A DNA stretch of 64,000 nt. Origin: UBA1181 sp045600225. GTDB taxonomy: Bacteria; Bacteroidota; Bacteroidia; Bacteroidales; Paludibacteraceae. A program made the translations under genes and the position numbers. Of this stretch, positions 17,525 to 25,161 are shown piece by piece. The stretch spans positions 4,102 to 68,101 of the forward strand of contig JAZRXL010000075.1 in assembly GCA_045600225.1 (NCBI GenBank), written 5' to 3'. Within the stretch, counting starts at the first letter, position 1. Each line of letters opens with the position of its first letter. The notes under the pieces are model-generated. The model was not told where the DNA came from. It was given only the letters and a program-made list of their open reading frames with translations, and ran no database searches.

Positions 17525-19723
17525 ATGAAAAAAGACGATAAATTGGTTGAACAGTTGAAGTTGCATTTTGGCTTTGATTCATTCAAAGGGAACCAAGAGG
17601 CGATCATCAGAAGTGTGCTCGATGGCAAAGATACATTTGTTTTGATGCCAACGGGTGGTGGCAAATCGTTGTGCTACCAACTTCCGTCTTTATTGATGGA
17701 GGGTACTGCTATTGTGATCTCGCCATTGATTGCCTTGATGAAAAATCAGGTGGATGCTATGCGTAATTTCAGTGAGGAGGATGGTGTTGCCCATTTTATC
17801 AATTCATCGTTGAATAAATCTGCTATTGATGCTGTAAAACAAGATGTTATAGAGGGAAGAACAAAGTTGTTGTATGTAGCTCCTGAATCCTTGAATAAGG
17901 ATGAAAATGTGGAATTCCTTCGACAAGTTAAGATATCGTTCTTTGCGGTGGATGAAGCCCATTGTATTTCGGAGTGGGGACACGACTTCCGTCCCGAATA
18001 TCGTCAAATCCGTCCAACCATTAATAAGATAGGTCAGAAGGCTGGTGTAATAGCTTTAACAGCAAGCGCAACACCGAAGGTTCAGCAGGATATTCAGAAA
18101 AATTTGGAAATGACAGATGCAGCCTATTTCCGTTCATCTTTTGATAGGTCTAATCTTTATTATGAGGTAAGACCGAAGACTGACAATGTTGATAAGGATA
18201 TTGTCAAGTATATCAAGGCGGAAGAGGGCAAGTCTGGAATTATATATTGCCTTAGCCGCAAAAAGGTGGAAGAGTTGGCTGAGATGCTGAATGTGAATGG
18301 AATCAAGGCGTTAGCTTACCATGCAGGTATGGAGAGTTCTGTCCGTTCAGAGAATCAGGATGCCTTTTTGATGGAGAAAGTGCAAGTAATTGTAGCCACC
18401 ATTGCATTTGGAATGGGAATTGACAAACCTGATGTTCGTTTTGTTATTCATTACGATATTCCAAAGAGTTTGGAAGGGTACTACCAGGAGACTGGTCGTG
18501 CAGGTCGAGATGGCGGTGAAGGTCAATGTATTGCCTTTTATTCAAGCAACGATTTGCAGAAATTAGAGAAATTTATGCAAGGAAAGCCTGTTGCAGAACA
18601 GGAGATAGGTAAGTTGCTATTGCAAGATATTGCAAGTTATGCGGAGTCTTCTGTATGCCGAAGAAAGGTTTTGTTGCACTATTTTGGAGAAGAGTATACT
18701 AAAGATAATTGTGGTAATTGTGATAACTGTTTAAATCCGAAGAAACAAGTGGATGCGAAGAATTTGTTATGTACTGTACTTGAAACAGTCATAGCGTTGA
18801 ATGAGAAGTTTAAAGCGGAGTATGTGATTGATGTTATTATGGGTAATGAGACTCCAGATGTGAAGTCTTTTGGTCATGATGTGGATATTGAAACATTCGG
18901 AGAAGGAAAGGATGAAAGTGAAAAGACATGGCAGAATGTAATACAAAACGCATTGATGTCAAAGTACCTTCTGAAAAGTGTTGAGAATTATGGAATTCTT
19001 AAAGTTACAGCGGAAGGAAAAGCCTTTTTGAAGAATCCTAAGAAATTCGAAATCGTTAAGGAGGAGTCTGAAGATGAGGAAGATGAAGGCGAAGATGTCC
19101 AAATAAAGAGTGGTGGAGCTTGTGCTGTTGATCCTGCTTTGTTCTCTATGTTGAAGGATTTAAGAAAGAAGTATTCAAAGAAGTTAGGATTGCCTACTTT
19201 TGTTATATTCCAAGATCCATCTTTGGAGGCAATGGCTACAACTTATCCTGTTACGTTGGAAGAGTTGGCAAACATTCCAGGTGTAGGAACAGGAAAGGCA
19301 AAGAAATATGGACAAGAGTTCGTTACTTTGATTCGTAAACATGTTGAAGAGAACGAAATTGAGCGTCCAGAAGACTTGAGAGTTCTCTCTGTTGCAAAGA
19401 AATCAGAGAAGAAAATATCTATCATTCAAGCAATTGACAGACGTATTGCATTAGATGATATTGCTGAGTCAAAAGGTTTGGATTTCGATGAGTTGTTGGA
19501 TGAATTGGAGTCTATCGTATTCTCGGGAACTAAGATCAATATTGATTATTTCTTGCATGAGATTATGGATGATGATAAGATCAATGATATTTTTGGATAT
19601 TTCAGAGATGAGGCAGAGTCGGACGATATAAGAACGGCTATGGAGGAGTTGGGAGAGGATGATTACTCTGAACAAGAGATTCGTTTGGTTCGTATCAAAT
19701 TCATATCTGAGGTTGGAAACTAA
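17525..19723 (+). CDS. recQ: ATP-dependent DNA helicase RecQ
   Basis: The 732-residue protein is a full RecQ: helicase motif I TGGGKS, motif II DEAHCISEWGHDFR, the C-terminal helicase motif VI QETGRAGRDG, the RecQ zinc site (CRRKVLLHYFGE then CGNCDNC), a winged helix, and an HRDC domain (about 540-615). An extra acidic segment (about 510-528) and a C-terminal helical extension (about 620-732) follow, as seen in Bacteroidales RecQ. It unwinds recombination and repair intermediates. A TTG at 17498 would add nine residues, but the ATG at 17525 fits the family start and the predicted transcript start. Confidence 0.93.
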   Translation: MKKDDKLVEQLKLHFGFDSFKGNQEAIIRSVLDGKDTFVLMPTGGGKSLCYQLPSLLMEGTAIVISPLIALMKNQVDAMRNFSEEDGVAHFINSSLNKSAIDAVKQDVIEGRTKLLYVAPESLNKDENVEFLRQVKISFFAVDEAHCISEWGHDFRPEYRQIRPTINKIGQKAGVIALTASATPKVQQDIQKNLEMTDAAYFRSSFDRSNLYYEVRPKTDNVDKDIVKYIKAEEGKSGIIYCLSRKKVEELAEMLNVNGIKALAYHAGMESSVRSENQDAFLMEKVQVIVATIAFGMGIDKPDVRFVIHYDIPKSLEGYYQETGRAGRDGGEGQCIAFYSSNDLQKLEKFMQGKPVAEQEIGKLLLQDIASYAESSVCRRKVLLHYFGEEYTKDNCGNCDNCLNPKKQVDAKNLLCTVLETVIALNEKFKAEYVIDVIMGNETPDVKSFGHDVDIETFGEGKDESEKTWQNVIQNALMSKYLLKSVENYGILKVTAEGKAFLKNPKKFEIVKEESEDEEDEGEDVQIKSGGACAVDPALFSMLKDLRKKYSKKLGLPTFVIFQDPSLEAMATTYPVTLEELANIPGVGTGKAKKYGQEFVTLIRKHVEENEIERPEDLRVLSVAKKSEKKISIIQAIDRRIALDDIAESKGLDFDELLDELESIVFSGTKINIDYFLHEIMDDDKINDIFGYFRDEAESDDIRTAMEELGEDDYSEQEIRLVRIKFISEVGN

Positions 19724-19742
19724 TTTTTAATTATCTCATACG

Positions 19743-19773
19743 GCAGTCCATTCTTTTGGACTGCTTTTTTTTT
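19743..19773 (+). terminator. Terminator of recQ
   Basis: A perfect 8-bp stem (19743-19750 with 19757-19764) with a 6-base loop is followed by nine T. The next gene starts only 8 bases later, so that gene must rely on read-through or on a promoter inside this segment. Confidence 0.85.
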
Positions 19774-19780
19774 ACTATAT

Positions 19781-20128
19781 ATGACAGAGGTTCAAACAAG
19801 GTTAGATGCGTTAGATGCATCGGTAAAAGAGTCTATAAGCCAATTCTTTGGCTCTATTCAATATTTCTATGAAACAGTTTATTTGGTTGTTCAGAATGGT
19901 CATATGATACAGCAGAGTGGTCAGGATGGCTTTGAGAAGAAGTTGGAGACCATAGAGTATTACAAGTCGAAAATAGAGTCTAAATTGGATAGTTTCGGTT
20001 TAGAGGGTAAAGAGTGGGTCGCCGATATTGCTAGCGACTATTTCGAGGATTATGTGCACTATCGAGAGGCATCACTTTCCATTGCACAAGAGCAGTTTTT
20101 CTCTAATCTAAAAAGGTTGGTAGAGTAG
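19781..20128 (+). CDS. Small helical protein of unknown function
   Basis: I do not recognise this 115-residue protein. It is predicted to be mostly helical and soluble, with no signal peptide or membrane segment, two Trp/Tyr-rich patches (SIQYFYETVYLVV; WVADIASDYFEDYVHY) and no cysteines. It starts 8 bases after the recQ terminator and ends 4 bases before the convergent Rrf2 gene. It has no visible promoter, so recQ read-through may be its only transcription. The good codon use and compact fit between neighbours support a real gene. Confidence 0.6.
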   Translation: MTEVQTRLDALDASVKESISQFFGSIQYFYETVYLVVQNGHMIQQSGQDGFEKKLETIEYYKSKIESKLDSFGLEGKEWVADIASDYFEDYVHYREASLSIAQEQFFSNLKRLVE

Positions 20129-20131
20129 TTG

Positions 20132-20554
20132 TTATATCCACATTCCATCATCCATTTTTGCTAAATCAGCAATGCTAACGCTATCTAAATATTCATTGAT
20201 CATTTTATCAAGGTGATTCCAAACGGGTAGGGTTCTGCAAGAGGCTTTCCTTGGACAATCACTACCTTCACATTCTAAACAAGATACAGGGGCAAGACTT
20301 CCTTCTGTAAGGCGAAGTATTTCACCTACGCTGTATTCTTTCGTGTTTCTCGCTAGTTTGTAGCCTCCGCCTTTCCCGTGAACAGCATCTACAAGCCCAT
20401 TTTTCGATAGAAGGGACATGATACTTTCTAGGTATTTTAGTGAAATGCCCTGTCTTTCGGATATGTCTTTAAGACGAACATATCCAGAGGCACATTGTTC
20501 TGCTAAATCAATAATCACGCGAAGGGCGTATCTCCCTCTTGTTGAAATCATCAT
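20132..20554 (-). CDS. Rrf2-family transcriptional regulator (IscR/CymR-like)
   Basis: This 140-residue protein has the Rrf2 winged helix (about 1-70; ISTRGRYALRVIIDLA, HGKGGGYKLAR) and a dimerisation helix. Cysteines 92, 95, 100 and 106 lie in the loop where IscR binds its [2Fe-2S] cluster, so a cluster is plausible, though the spacing differs from IscR. It follows metY and cysK in the same direction, which recalls CymR, the Rrf2 regulator of cysteine synthesis in Firmicutes that associates with CysK. I infer that it senses sulfur or cysteine status and acts on the palindrome at 22970-22992. It has no evident promoter of its own. Confidence 0.85.
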   Translation of the reverse strand: MMISTRGRYALRVIIDLAEQCASGYVRLKDISERQGISLKYLESIMSLLSKNGLVDAVHGKGGGYKLARNTKEYSVGEILRLTEGSLAPVSCLECEGSDCPRKASCRTLPVWNHLDKMINEYLDSVSIADLAKMDDGMWI

Positions 20555-20578
20555 AAGGCTCCCGGTTTTATATGGTGA

Positions 20579-20611
20579 AACGCAGACTACTTTTTAATCG
20601 TAGCCTGCGTT
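20579..20611 (-). terminator. Hairpin between cysK and the Rrf2 gene
   Basis: A 12-bp stem with one mismatch (20579-20590 with 20600-20611) and a 9-base loop follows the cysK stop. The minus-strand U-run after it is only three bases, so it may be a weak, partial terminator allowing read-through into the regulator gene. Its core CTAC-N9-GTAG resembles the half-sites of the metY palindrome (CTAC-N7-GTAG). Confidence 0.5.
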
Positions 20612-20632
20612 GAATATAGTTTTTGTTTTCAA

Positions 20633-21565
20633 TTAGTTTTCAAATAAAGGGGTACTTAAATAGCGATCTCCTGTATCTGGAAGAAGAGCTACGATTGTCT
20701 TCCCCTCATTCTCTGGTCTCTTGGCAAGTTCTATGGCAGCATAGAGAGCAGCACCACTTGAAATACCAACCAAAACACCCTCTTTCTTTCCGAAAAGTTT
20801 ACCAATGGCAAATGCATCCTCGTTCTGAACTGGTATGATTTCATCGTATATTTTTGTATCCAAAACATCAGGGACGAAACCAGCACCAATACCTTGGATC
20901 TTATGAGCTCCGCTGACACCTGTTGAGAGAACTGCAGAGGTTGCTGGTTCTACAGCAACTACCTTTACAGAAGGCTTTTTGCTCTTTAGGTATTGACCAA
21001 CACCTGTGATGGTTCCTCCTGTACCTACACCTGCAACAAAAATGTCGATTTCACCGTCTGTATCTTCGTATATTTCAGGACCGGTTGTCTCTACGTGTGC
21101 TTTGGGATTGGCAGGGTTGACGAACTGACCTGGAATGAAACTATTAGGTGTTTGCTCTGCTAATTCGTTAGCCTTTGCAATGGCTCCCTTCATTCCTTTT
21201 GAACCTTCTGTCAATACCAATTCAGCTCCATAAGCTTTCATTAGTTGTCTACGCTCAATGCTCATCGTCTCTGGCATCACGATGATAATGCGATAGCCAC
21301 GAGCTGCAGCAACACTTGCTAAGCCGATACCAGTGTTACCAGAAGTTGGTTCTATGATTACAGAACCCTTCTTTAGTTTACCGGATTGTTCAGCATCGTC
21401 GATCATTGCCTTGGCAATACGGTCTTTTACGCTACCTGCAGGGTTGAAATATTCCAACTTGGCAATAAGTTTTGCCTTTAAACCAAACTCTTTCTCTAAA
21501 TGAGTTAACTCCAATAGGGGAGTATGACCGATTAATTGGTCTGCTGATGAATATATCTTTGCCAT
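20633..21565 (-). CDS. cysK: Cysteine synthase (O-acetylserine sulfhydrylase A)
   Basis: The 310-residue PLP enzyme makes cysteine from O-acetylserine and sulfide. The PLP lysine lies in NPAGSVKDRIA (near 43), the substrate loop is TSGNTGIGLA, and the phosphate-binding loop is GVGTGGTITG. The C-terminal segment VALLPDTGDRYLSTPLF is typical of CysK. The ATG at 21565 (MAKIYSSADQ) is the family start; longer in-frame starts would run into metY. It follows metY by 28 bases and is co-transcribed with it. Confidence 0.95.
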   Translation of the reverse strand: MAKIYSSADQLIGHTPLLELTHLEKEFGLKAKLIAKLEYFNPAGSVKDRIAKAMIDDAEQSGKLKKGSVIIEPTSGNTGIGLASVAAARGYRIIIVMPETMSIERRQLMKAYGAELVLTEGSKGMKGAIAKANELAEQTPNSFIPGQFVNPANPKAHVETTGPEIYEDTDGEIDIFVAGVGTGGTITGVGQYLKSKKPSVKVVAVEPATSAVLSTGVSGAHKIQGIGAGFVPDVLDTKIYDEIIPVQNEDAFAIGKLFGKKEGVLVGISSGAALYAAIELAKRPENEGKTIVALLPDTGDRYLSTPLFEN

Positions 21566-21593
21566 AGTTTTTTTTGCAAATTTAGTTTTTATT

Positions 21594-22883
21594 TTATTTA
21601 ATTGCTTGGAATCCGTGTTCCAAATCTGCAATAATGTCATCGATATGCTCTGTTCCGATTGACAAACGAACTGTGTTAGGTTTGATTCCTGCATTTAATA
21701 GTTCTTCTTCACTCAATTGAGAGTGAGTAGTACTTGCTGGATGGATTACCAAAGACTTAACATCCGCTACATTGGCCAATAGAGAGAACAATTCCAAACT
21801 TTCTGTGAATTTCTGGGCATCCTTTGCACTTCCTTTAACCTCGAATGTGAAGATGGAACCAGCTCCCTTAGGGAAATATTGGTTGTATAGATCTTTTGCC
21901 TTGCCTGTTGCCAAAGAAGGGTGGTTTACTGCCTCTACTTGTGGGTGATTCTTTAAGAAATCAACGACCTTAAGTGCATTTTCAACATGACGTTCAACAC
22001 GAAGAGACAATGTTTCCAATCCTTGGATAAGAAGGAATGAGTTGAATGGAGAGATGGTAGCTCCTTGGTCTCTCATCAATGTGGTACGCGCTTTTAAAAT
22101 GTACGCCAAGTTTCCACAAGCCTCGGTAAATACGACACCATGGTATGAAGGGTTTGGCTTTGACAATCCTGGGAACTTATCATTTTGAGCCCAATCAAAC
22201 TTACCAGCATCCACGATAACACCTCCCATCACACTTCCGTGACCTCCGATAAACTTAGTGGCTGAGTGAACCACGATGTCTACTCCATATTCGATAGGAC
22301 GAAGTAGGTAAGGGGTTGCAAATGTACTATCAACGATAAATGGTATTCCATGTTTGTGTGCAACGTCTGCGATTGCCTTCAAATCGATTACATTTGAATT
22401 AGGATTTCCCAATGTTTCTGCATAAATCAATTTTGTATTAGGCTTAATCGCTTTTTCGAAGTTCTCTACATCGTTAGGATCTACGAATGTTGTAGATAAA
22501 CCTTGCTCGCGAAGTGTGTTAGCAAATAGGTTGTACGTACCACCATAAAGATTGCTTGAAGAAACTATATGATCTCCTGCTGTTGCTATGTTTTGAACAG
22601 CGTAAGTGATGGCTGCTGAACCACTGGCAGTTGCTAAAGCTGCAGCTCCTCCTTCCAATGCTGCAATTCGTTTCTCGAATACATCTGAGGTTGGGTTCAT
22701 CAATCGAGTATATATATTACCTCCTTCGGTAAGACCAAAACGACCAGCTGCCTGCGCTGAATCTTTAAATACATACGATGTTGTAGCATAGATAGGTACT
22801 GCTCTTGCATCTGTTGCACTATCTGCTGTTTCTTGACCAACATGGACTTGTAATGTTTCAAATTTGTAATTCTTCTGTCCCAT
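21594..22883 (-). CDS. metY: O-acetylhomoserine sulfhydrylase (aminocarboxypropyltransferase)
   Basis: This 429-residue Cys/Met-metabolism PLP enzyme makes homocysteine from O-acetylhomoserine and sulfide. The start MGQKNYKFETLQVHVGQE is that of MetY, the PLP lysine is in HSATKFIGGHG (near 208), and the MetY-type C-terminus includes HPASTTHSQL and SIGTEHIDDIIADL. Its length and the insert near 240-260 (NPSYHGVVFTEA) distinguish MetY from cystathionine gamma-synthase (about 380-390 residues). It is the first gene of the metY-cysK unit, under the promoter/operator at 22947-22992. Confidence 0.93.
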   Translation of the reverse strand: MGQKNYKFETLQVHVGQETADSATDARAVPIYATTSYVFKDSAQAAGRFGLTEGGNIYTRLMNPTSDVFEKRIAALEGGAAALATASGSAAITYAVQNIATAGDHIVSSSNLYGGTYNLFANTLREQGLSTTFVDPNDVENFEKAIKPNTKLIYAETLGNPNSNVIDLKAIADVAHKHGIPFIVDSTFATPYLLRPIEYGVDIVVHSATKFIGGHGSVMGGVIVDAGKFDWAQNDKFPGLSKPNPSYHGVVFTEACGNLAYILKARTTLMRDQGATISPFNSFLLIQGLETLSLRVERHVENALKVVDFLKNHPQVEAVNHPSLATGKAKDLYNQYFPKGAGSIFTFEVKGSAKDAQKFTESLELFSLLANVADVKSLVIHPASTTHSQLSEEELLNAGIKPNTVRLSIGTEHIDDIIADLEHGFQAIK

Positions 22884-22946
22884 TGTTATCTCCTTTCTTT
22901 ATATTGTTATTTTTATTTTCAATCTCTTTGTGTTTTGATCACGATG

Positions 22947-22992
22947 CAAAGGTATAATAAATAATCTATTAACCTACTATGTTGGTAGGTTA
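22947..22992 (-). promoter_or_regulatory. metY promoter with overlapping palindromic operator
   Basis: A minus-strand -7 element TACCTTTG (22954-22947) lies 64 bases before the metY ATG. The perfect palindrome TAACCTAC-N7-GTAGGTTA (22970-22992) covers the place where the -33 box should be (about 22974-22977), and no normal TTTG box is present there. A dimeric repressor bound here would block RNA polymerase; the Rrf2 protein at the end of the operon is the obvious candidate. The factor assignment is inference. Confidence 0.6.
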
Positions 22993-23140
22993 TTTTTTTA
23001 AATAAAATAATTTATATCTATTTTGTGTTGTTTTTATTGATTATATTTTGTATTAATTGTACGATTTAATGATTGTTTTGTAGAATTTTTTTTTGTAATA
23101 AACGGAAGATATGATGCAAAGGGGGTAGATTAATGGATTT

Positions 23141-23593
23141 TTAATGGGAATATTTGTGTACTTCTCGCCTTATTTTTTCAATCCAAAGACCAAATCGTAT
23201 AAAAAGGTTGGATTCGTATTCCAATTTGGATTCTTTAAAAACAGTTTTGCCTTTACTTAATTGTTGGTAGATTTCGCTCCAATTGGGAGTACCTCCATTT
23301 AGGTTTCTGTCGTCTATATATATGTCAGCAATGATTTTCTTTGTATATCCCTCGTCTCCTTCTTTCTCTTCAGGATGGTTATGGTTAATGGCATAGAATG
23401 ACACACCTCGTTCTTGGCACCATTTCACGGCTTCTTCAAGGTATTTGCCTTCACGAGAGGTCCAAAGTATAATCTGATGTCCTAACTCTCGCTGTAAACG
23501 CTTTATAACATCCGTAGCAAAAGGTACTTCGCTACCAATGTTAGGGTATTCGTGAGTAACGATGGTTCCGTCAAAATCTACTGCAATAATCAT
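23141..23593 (-). CDS. HAD-superfamily hydrolase, small
   Basis: The 150-residue protein opens with IIAVDFDGTIV, the HAD nucleophile motif DxDGT (Asp6, Asp8), and has motif II LWTSREG and a late acidic motif IYIDDRNL. It matches small Bacteroidales HAD proteins without a cap domain; the substrate is unknown. Aromatic insert SFYAINHNHPEEKEG lies near 75-89. It sits 11 bases downstream of a small membrane protein gene in the recR-containing minus-strand run. Confidence 0.75.
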   Translation of the reverse strand: MIIAVDFDGTIVTHEYPNIGSEVPFATDVIKRLQRELGHQIILWTSREGKYLEEAVKWCQERGVSFYAINHNHPEEKEGDEGYTKKIIADIYIDDRNLNGGTPNWSEIYQQLSKGKTVFKESKLEYESNLFIRFGLWIEKIRREVHKYSH

Positions 23594-23604
23594 AGTCTTG
23601 TTTT

Positions 23605-23997
23605 TTACTCTTCTTCTTTTTTATACTCTGCAGGTCTGCAAAAGAATGTGTGGATAATCCATACAATAGCGGCGCAAAGAAGAGGGGAGGTGGTATTTAC
23701 CAAGGTGTAGGTTGCAATATTAAGGCAAAATGCTAAATCAACCACACCTAAACGGATGACGTTCCATTGAATATAGGTCTTCTCATCAATAGGATCTCCT
23801 GTCTCTACTTTGTTCTTGTATAGTTTCAATACCAAAGGAATTGAAATCAGTGTGAATAGAACAGATATGCTTTGAAGTCCAATATGGTCTTGCGGGTTTC
23901 CGATTTTGTCTGAACTCCAAACGGAAAGAGCCATTAGGCAAGCAAAAATGAAGCTTGTGGCATAAATAAATACTTTAAGATATGTTTTAGATTTCAT
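23605..23997 (-). CDS. Four-helix membrane protein of unknown function
   Basis: This 130-residue protein has four predicted membrane helices (about 7-27, 42-60, 79-98, 103-118) and a charged C-terminal tail (RPAEYKKEEE). I do not recognise a family. It lies between recR and the HAD gene with gaps of 13 and 11 bases, so it belongs to that operon. No catalytic motif is seen. Confidence 0.65.
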   Translation of the reverse strand: MKSKTYLKVFIYATSFIFACLMALSVWSSDKIGNPQDHIGLQSISVLFTLISIPLVLKLYKNKVETGDPIDEKTYIQWNVIRLGVVDLAFCLNIATYTLVNTTSPLLCAAIVWIIHTFFCRPAEYKKEEE

Positions 23998-24010
23998 TAT
24001 GACTTTATTA

Positions 24011-24631
24011 TTAATTAACGGAATAAGGTGTTCTGTTTATTATGGAACGTCCAAGTGTGATTTCATCGGCATATTCCAATTCATCTCCAATCGATACTCC
24101 ACGGGCAATGGTGCTGATTTGTATGTTGAAAGGGGATAATTTCTTGTATAGGTAAAAATTGGTGGTGTCTCCCTCCATCGTGGGACTCAAAGCGAGGATG
24201 ATCTCTTTGATTTCAGAGTTATGGACTCGTTCTGTTAGCAAATCAATGCTTAAATCGGAAGGACCCACACCTGTCATTGGCGATATTACTCCACCCAATA
24301 CATGGTATAAGCCATTAAACTGTTGCGTGTTCTCGATGGAGATTACGTCGTTAATGTTTTCTACAACACATATGGTGGAGGCATCTCTTTTTGGATCTGC
24401 ACATATTTGACAAGTTGCTGTGTCGGATATGTTGTGACAAATGTTACAATACTGAATTTCGTTGCGTAGGGTAATGAATGCATTGCCGAAATTCTCCACA
24501 TCTTCTTTACTCTGTCGTAGTAGATGAAGGACCAATCTAAGCGCTGTTTTGCGACCAATGCCGGGGAGTTTTGCAAACTCCTTTGTCGCATTGTCTAGCA
24601 AGGCGGATGAGTAGGGTGTGTTATTTGTCAT
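24011..24631 (-). CDS. recR: Recombination mediator protein RecR
   Basis: The 206-residue protein has the helix-hairpin-helix (KLPGIGRKTALRLVLHLL), the four-cysteine zinc site (CNICHNISDTATCQIC, about 57-72) and a Toprim domain (CVVENINDV; GVISPMTGVGP; LALSPTMEGDTT). It loads RecA with RecF/RecO at gaps. Its start overlaps the stop of the upstream HSDR_N-type gene by 11 bases, indicating translational coupling. Confidence 0.95.
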   Translation of the reverse strand: MTNNTPYSSALLDNATKEFAKLPGIGRKTALRLVLHLLRQSKEDVENFGNAFITLRNEIQYCNICHNISDTATCQICADPKRDASTICVVENINDVISIENTQQFNGLYHVLGGVISPMTGVGPSDLSIDLLTERVHNSEIKEIILALSPTMEGDTTNFYLYKKLSPFNIQISTIARGVSIGDELEYADEITLGRSIINRTPYSVN

Positions 24632-25091
24632 TTTTCGATTCTTTTAGAACGGAGTAGTCTGGTATCTCTTTGAAAAAGATATATCTGTGATTTTCGTAAT
24701 CAATGCGACAGCAGTAGTGGTTTATTCCGTTGGAAACGATCAAAATGGGCACATTCAGTTTCAAATTATATGTGGCTATTTGATCGAACACTTTTTGTGT
24801 AATGGCTACATCGGGAGCCTTGTATTCCAAGATGACCATAGGTTGCCTGTCGTTGTCGTAGATAACCGTGTCGCATCGTTTCTTCATTTGGTTGATTTCA
24901 ACAGCGATTTCGTTGGCCATGAGAGAGGCAGGGTAGTGCTTCTCGTTTACTAAAAATTCCACCATGTTTTGTCGTACCCATTCTTCCGGTGTGAGCGCCA
25001 CAAATTTTCGACGGCATCGATCGAAAATGACGTTTTTTTCACCTTCCTTTTTTATACGAAATTCATATTTGGGGAAATTAAGTTCCAACAT
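24621..25091 (-). CDS. HSDR_N-type (PD-(D/E)xK-like fold) protein
   Basis: This 156-residue protein corresponds to the free-standing 'type I restriction enzyme R protein N-terminal' family. Candidate catalytic residues are Asp74 in RCDTVIYD and the Glu89-x-Lys91 pair in ILEYKAP, preceded by Glu61. No helicase, methylase or specificity subunit is near, so it is not a restriction system. It overlaps recR by 11 bases, so a part in DNA repair is a fair guess, but its activity is unknown. A -7 element TACCTTTG lies at 25127-25120. Confidence 0.75.
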   Translation of the reverse strand: MLELNFPKYEFRIKKEGEKNVIFDRCRRKFVALTPEEWVRQNMVEFLVNEKHYPASLMANEIAVEINQMKKRCDTVIYDNDRQPMVILEYKAPDVAITQKVFDQIATYNLKLNVPILIVSNGINHYCCRIDYENHRYIFFKEIPDYSVLKESKNDK

Positions 25092-25096
25092 TTTGT

Positions 25097-25127
25097 TATC
25101 TTTGCGACTGATTACGATACAAAGGTA
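25097..25127. promoter_or_regulatory. Face-to-face promoter pair for the HSDR_N gene and holA
   Basis: TATCTTTG (25097-25104, plus strand) and TACCTTTG (25127-25120, minus strand) point at each other. Predicted transcription starts fall within a few bases near 25111-25113. The minus-strand ATG is at 25091, six bases from the plus -7 element. Neither has a clear -33 box, so the assignment rests on the -7 elements. Confidence 0.5.
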
Positions 25128-25161
25128 ATAATTAATTTACAATTTTAATAGTCCGTTTGAA

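Noticed and set aside
21566..21694. Upstream in-frame start of cysK
   Set aside because: It would overlap metY by about 100 bases and add 43 residues absent from the CysK family.
22884..22946. Riboswitch (SAM type) in the metY leader
   Set aside because: The predicted leader is only about 55 bases and shows no stable hairpin set; control is more likely through the palindromic operator.
24621..25091. Restriction-modification system suggested by the HSDR_N-type domain
   Set aside because: There is no helicase part of HsdR, no methylase and no specificity subunit; the gene is coupled to recR.
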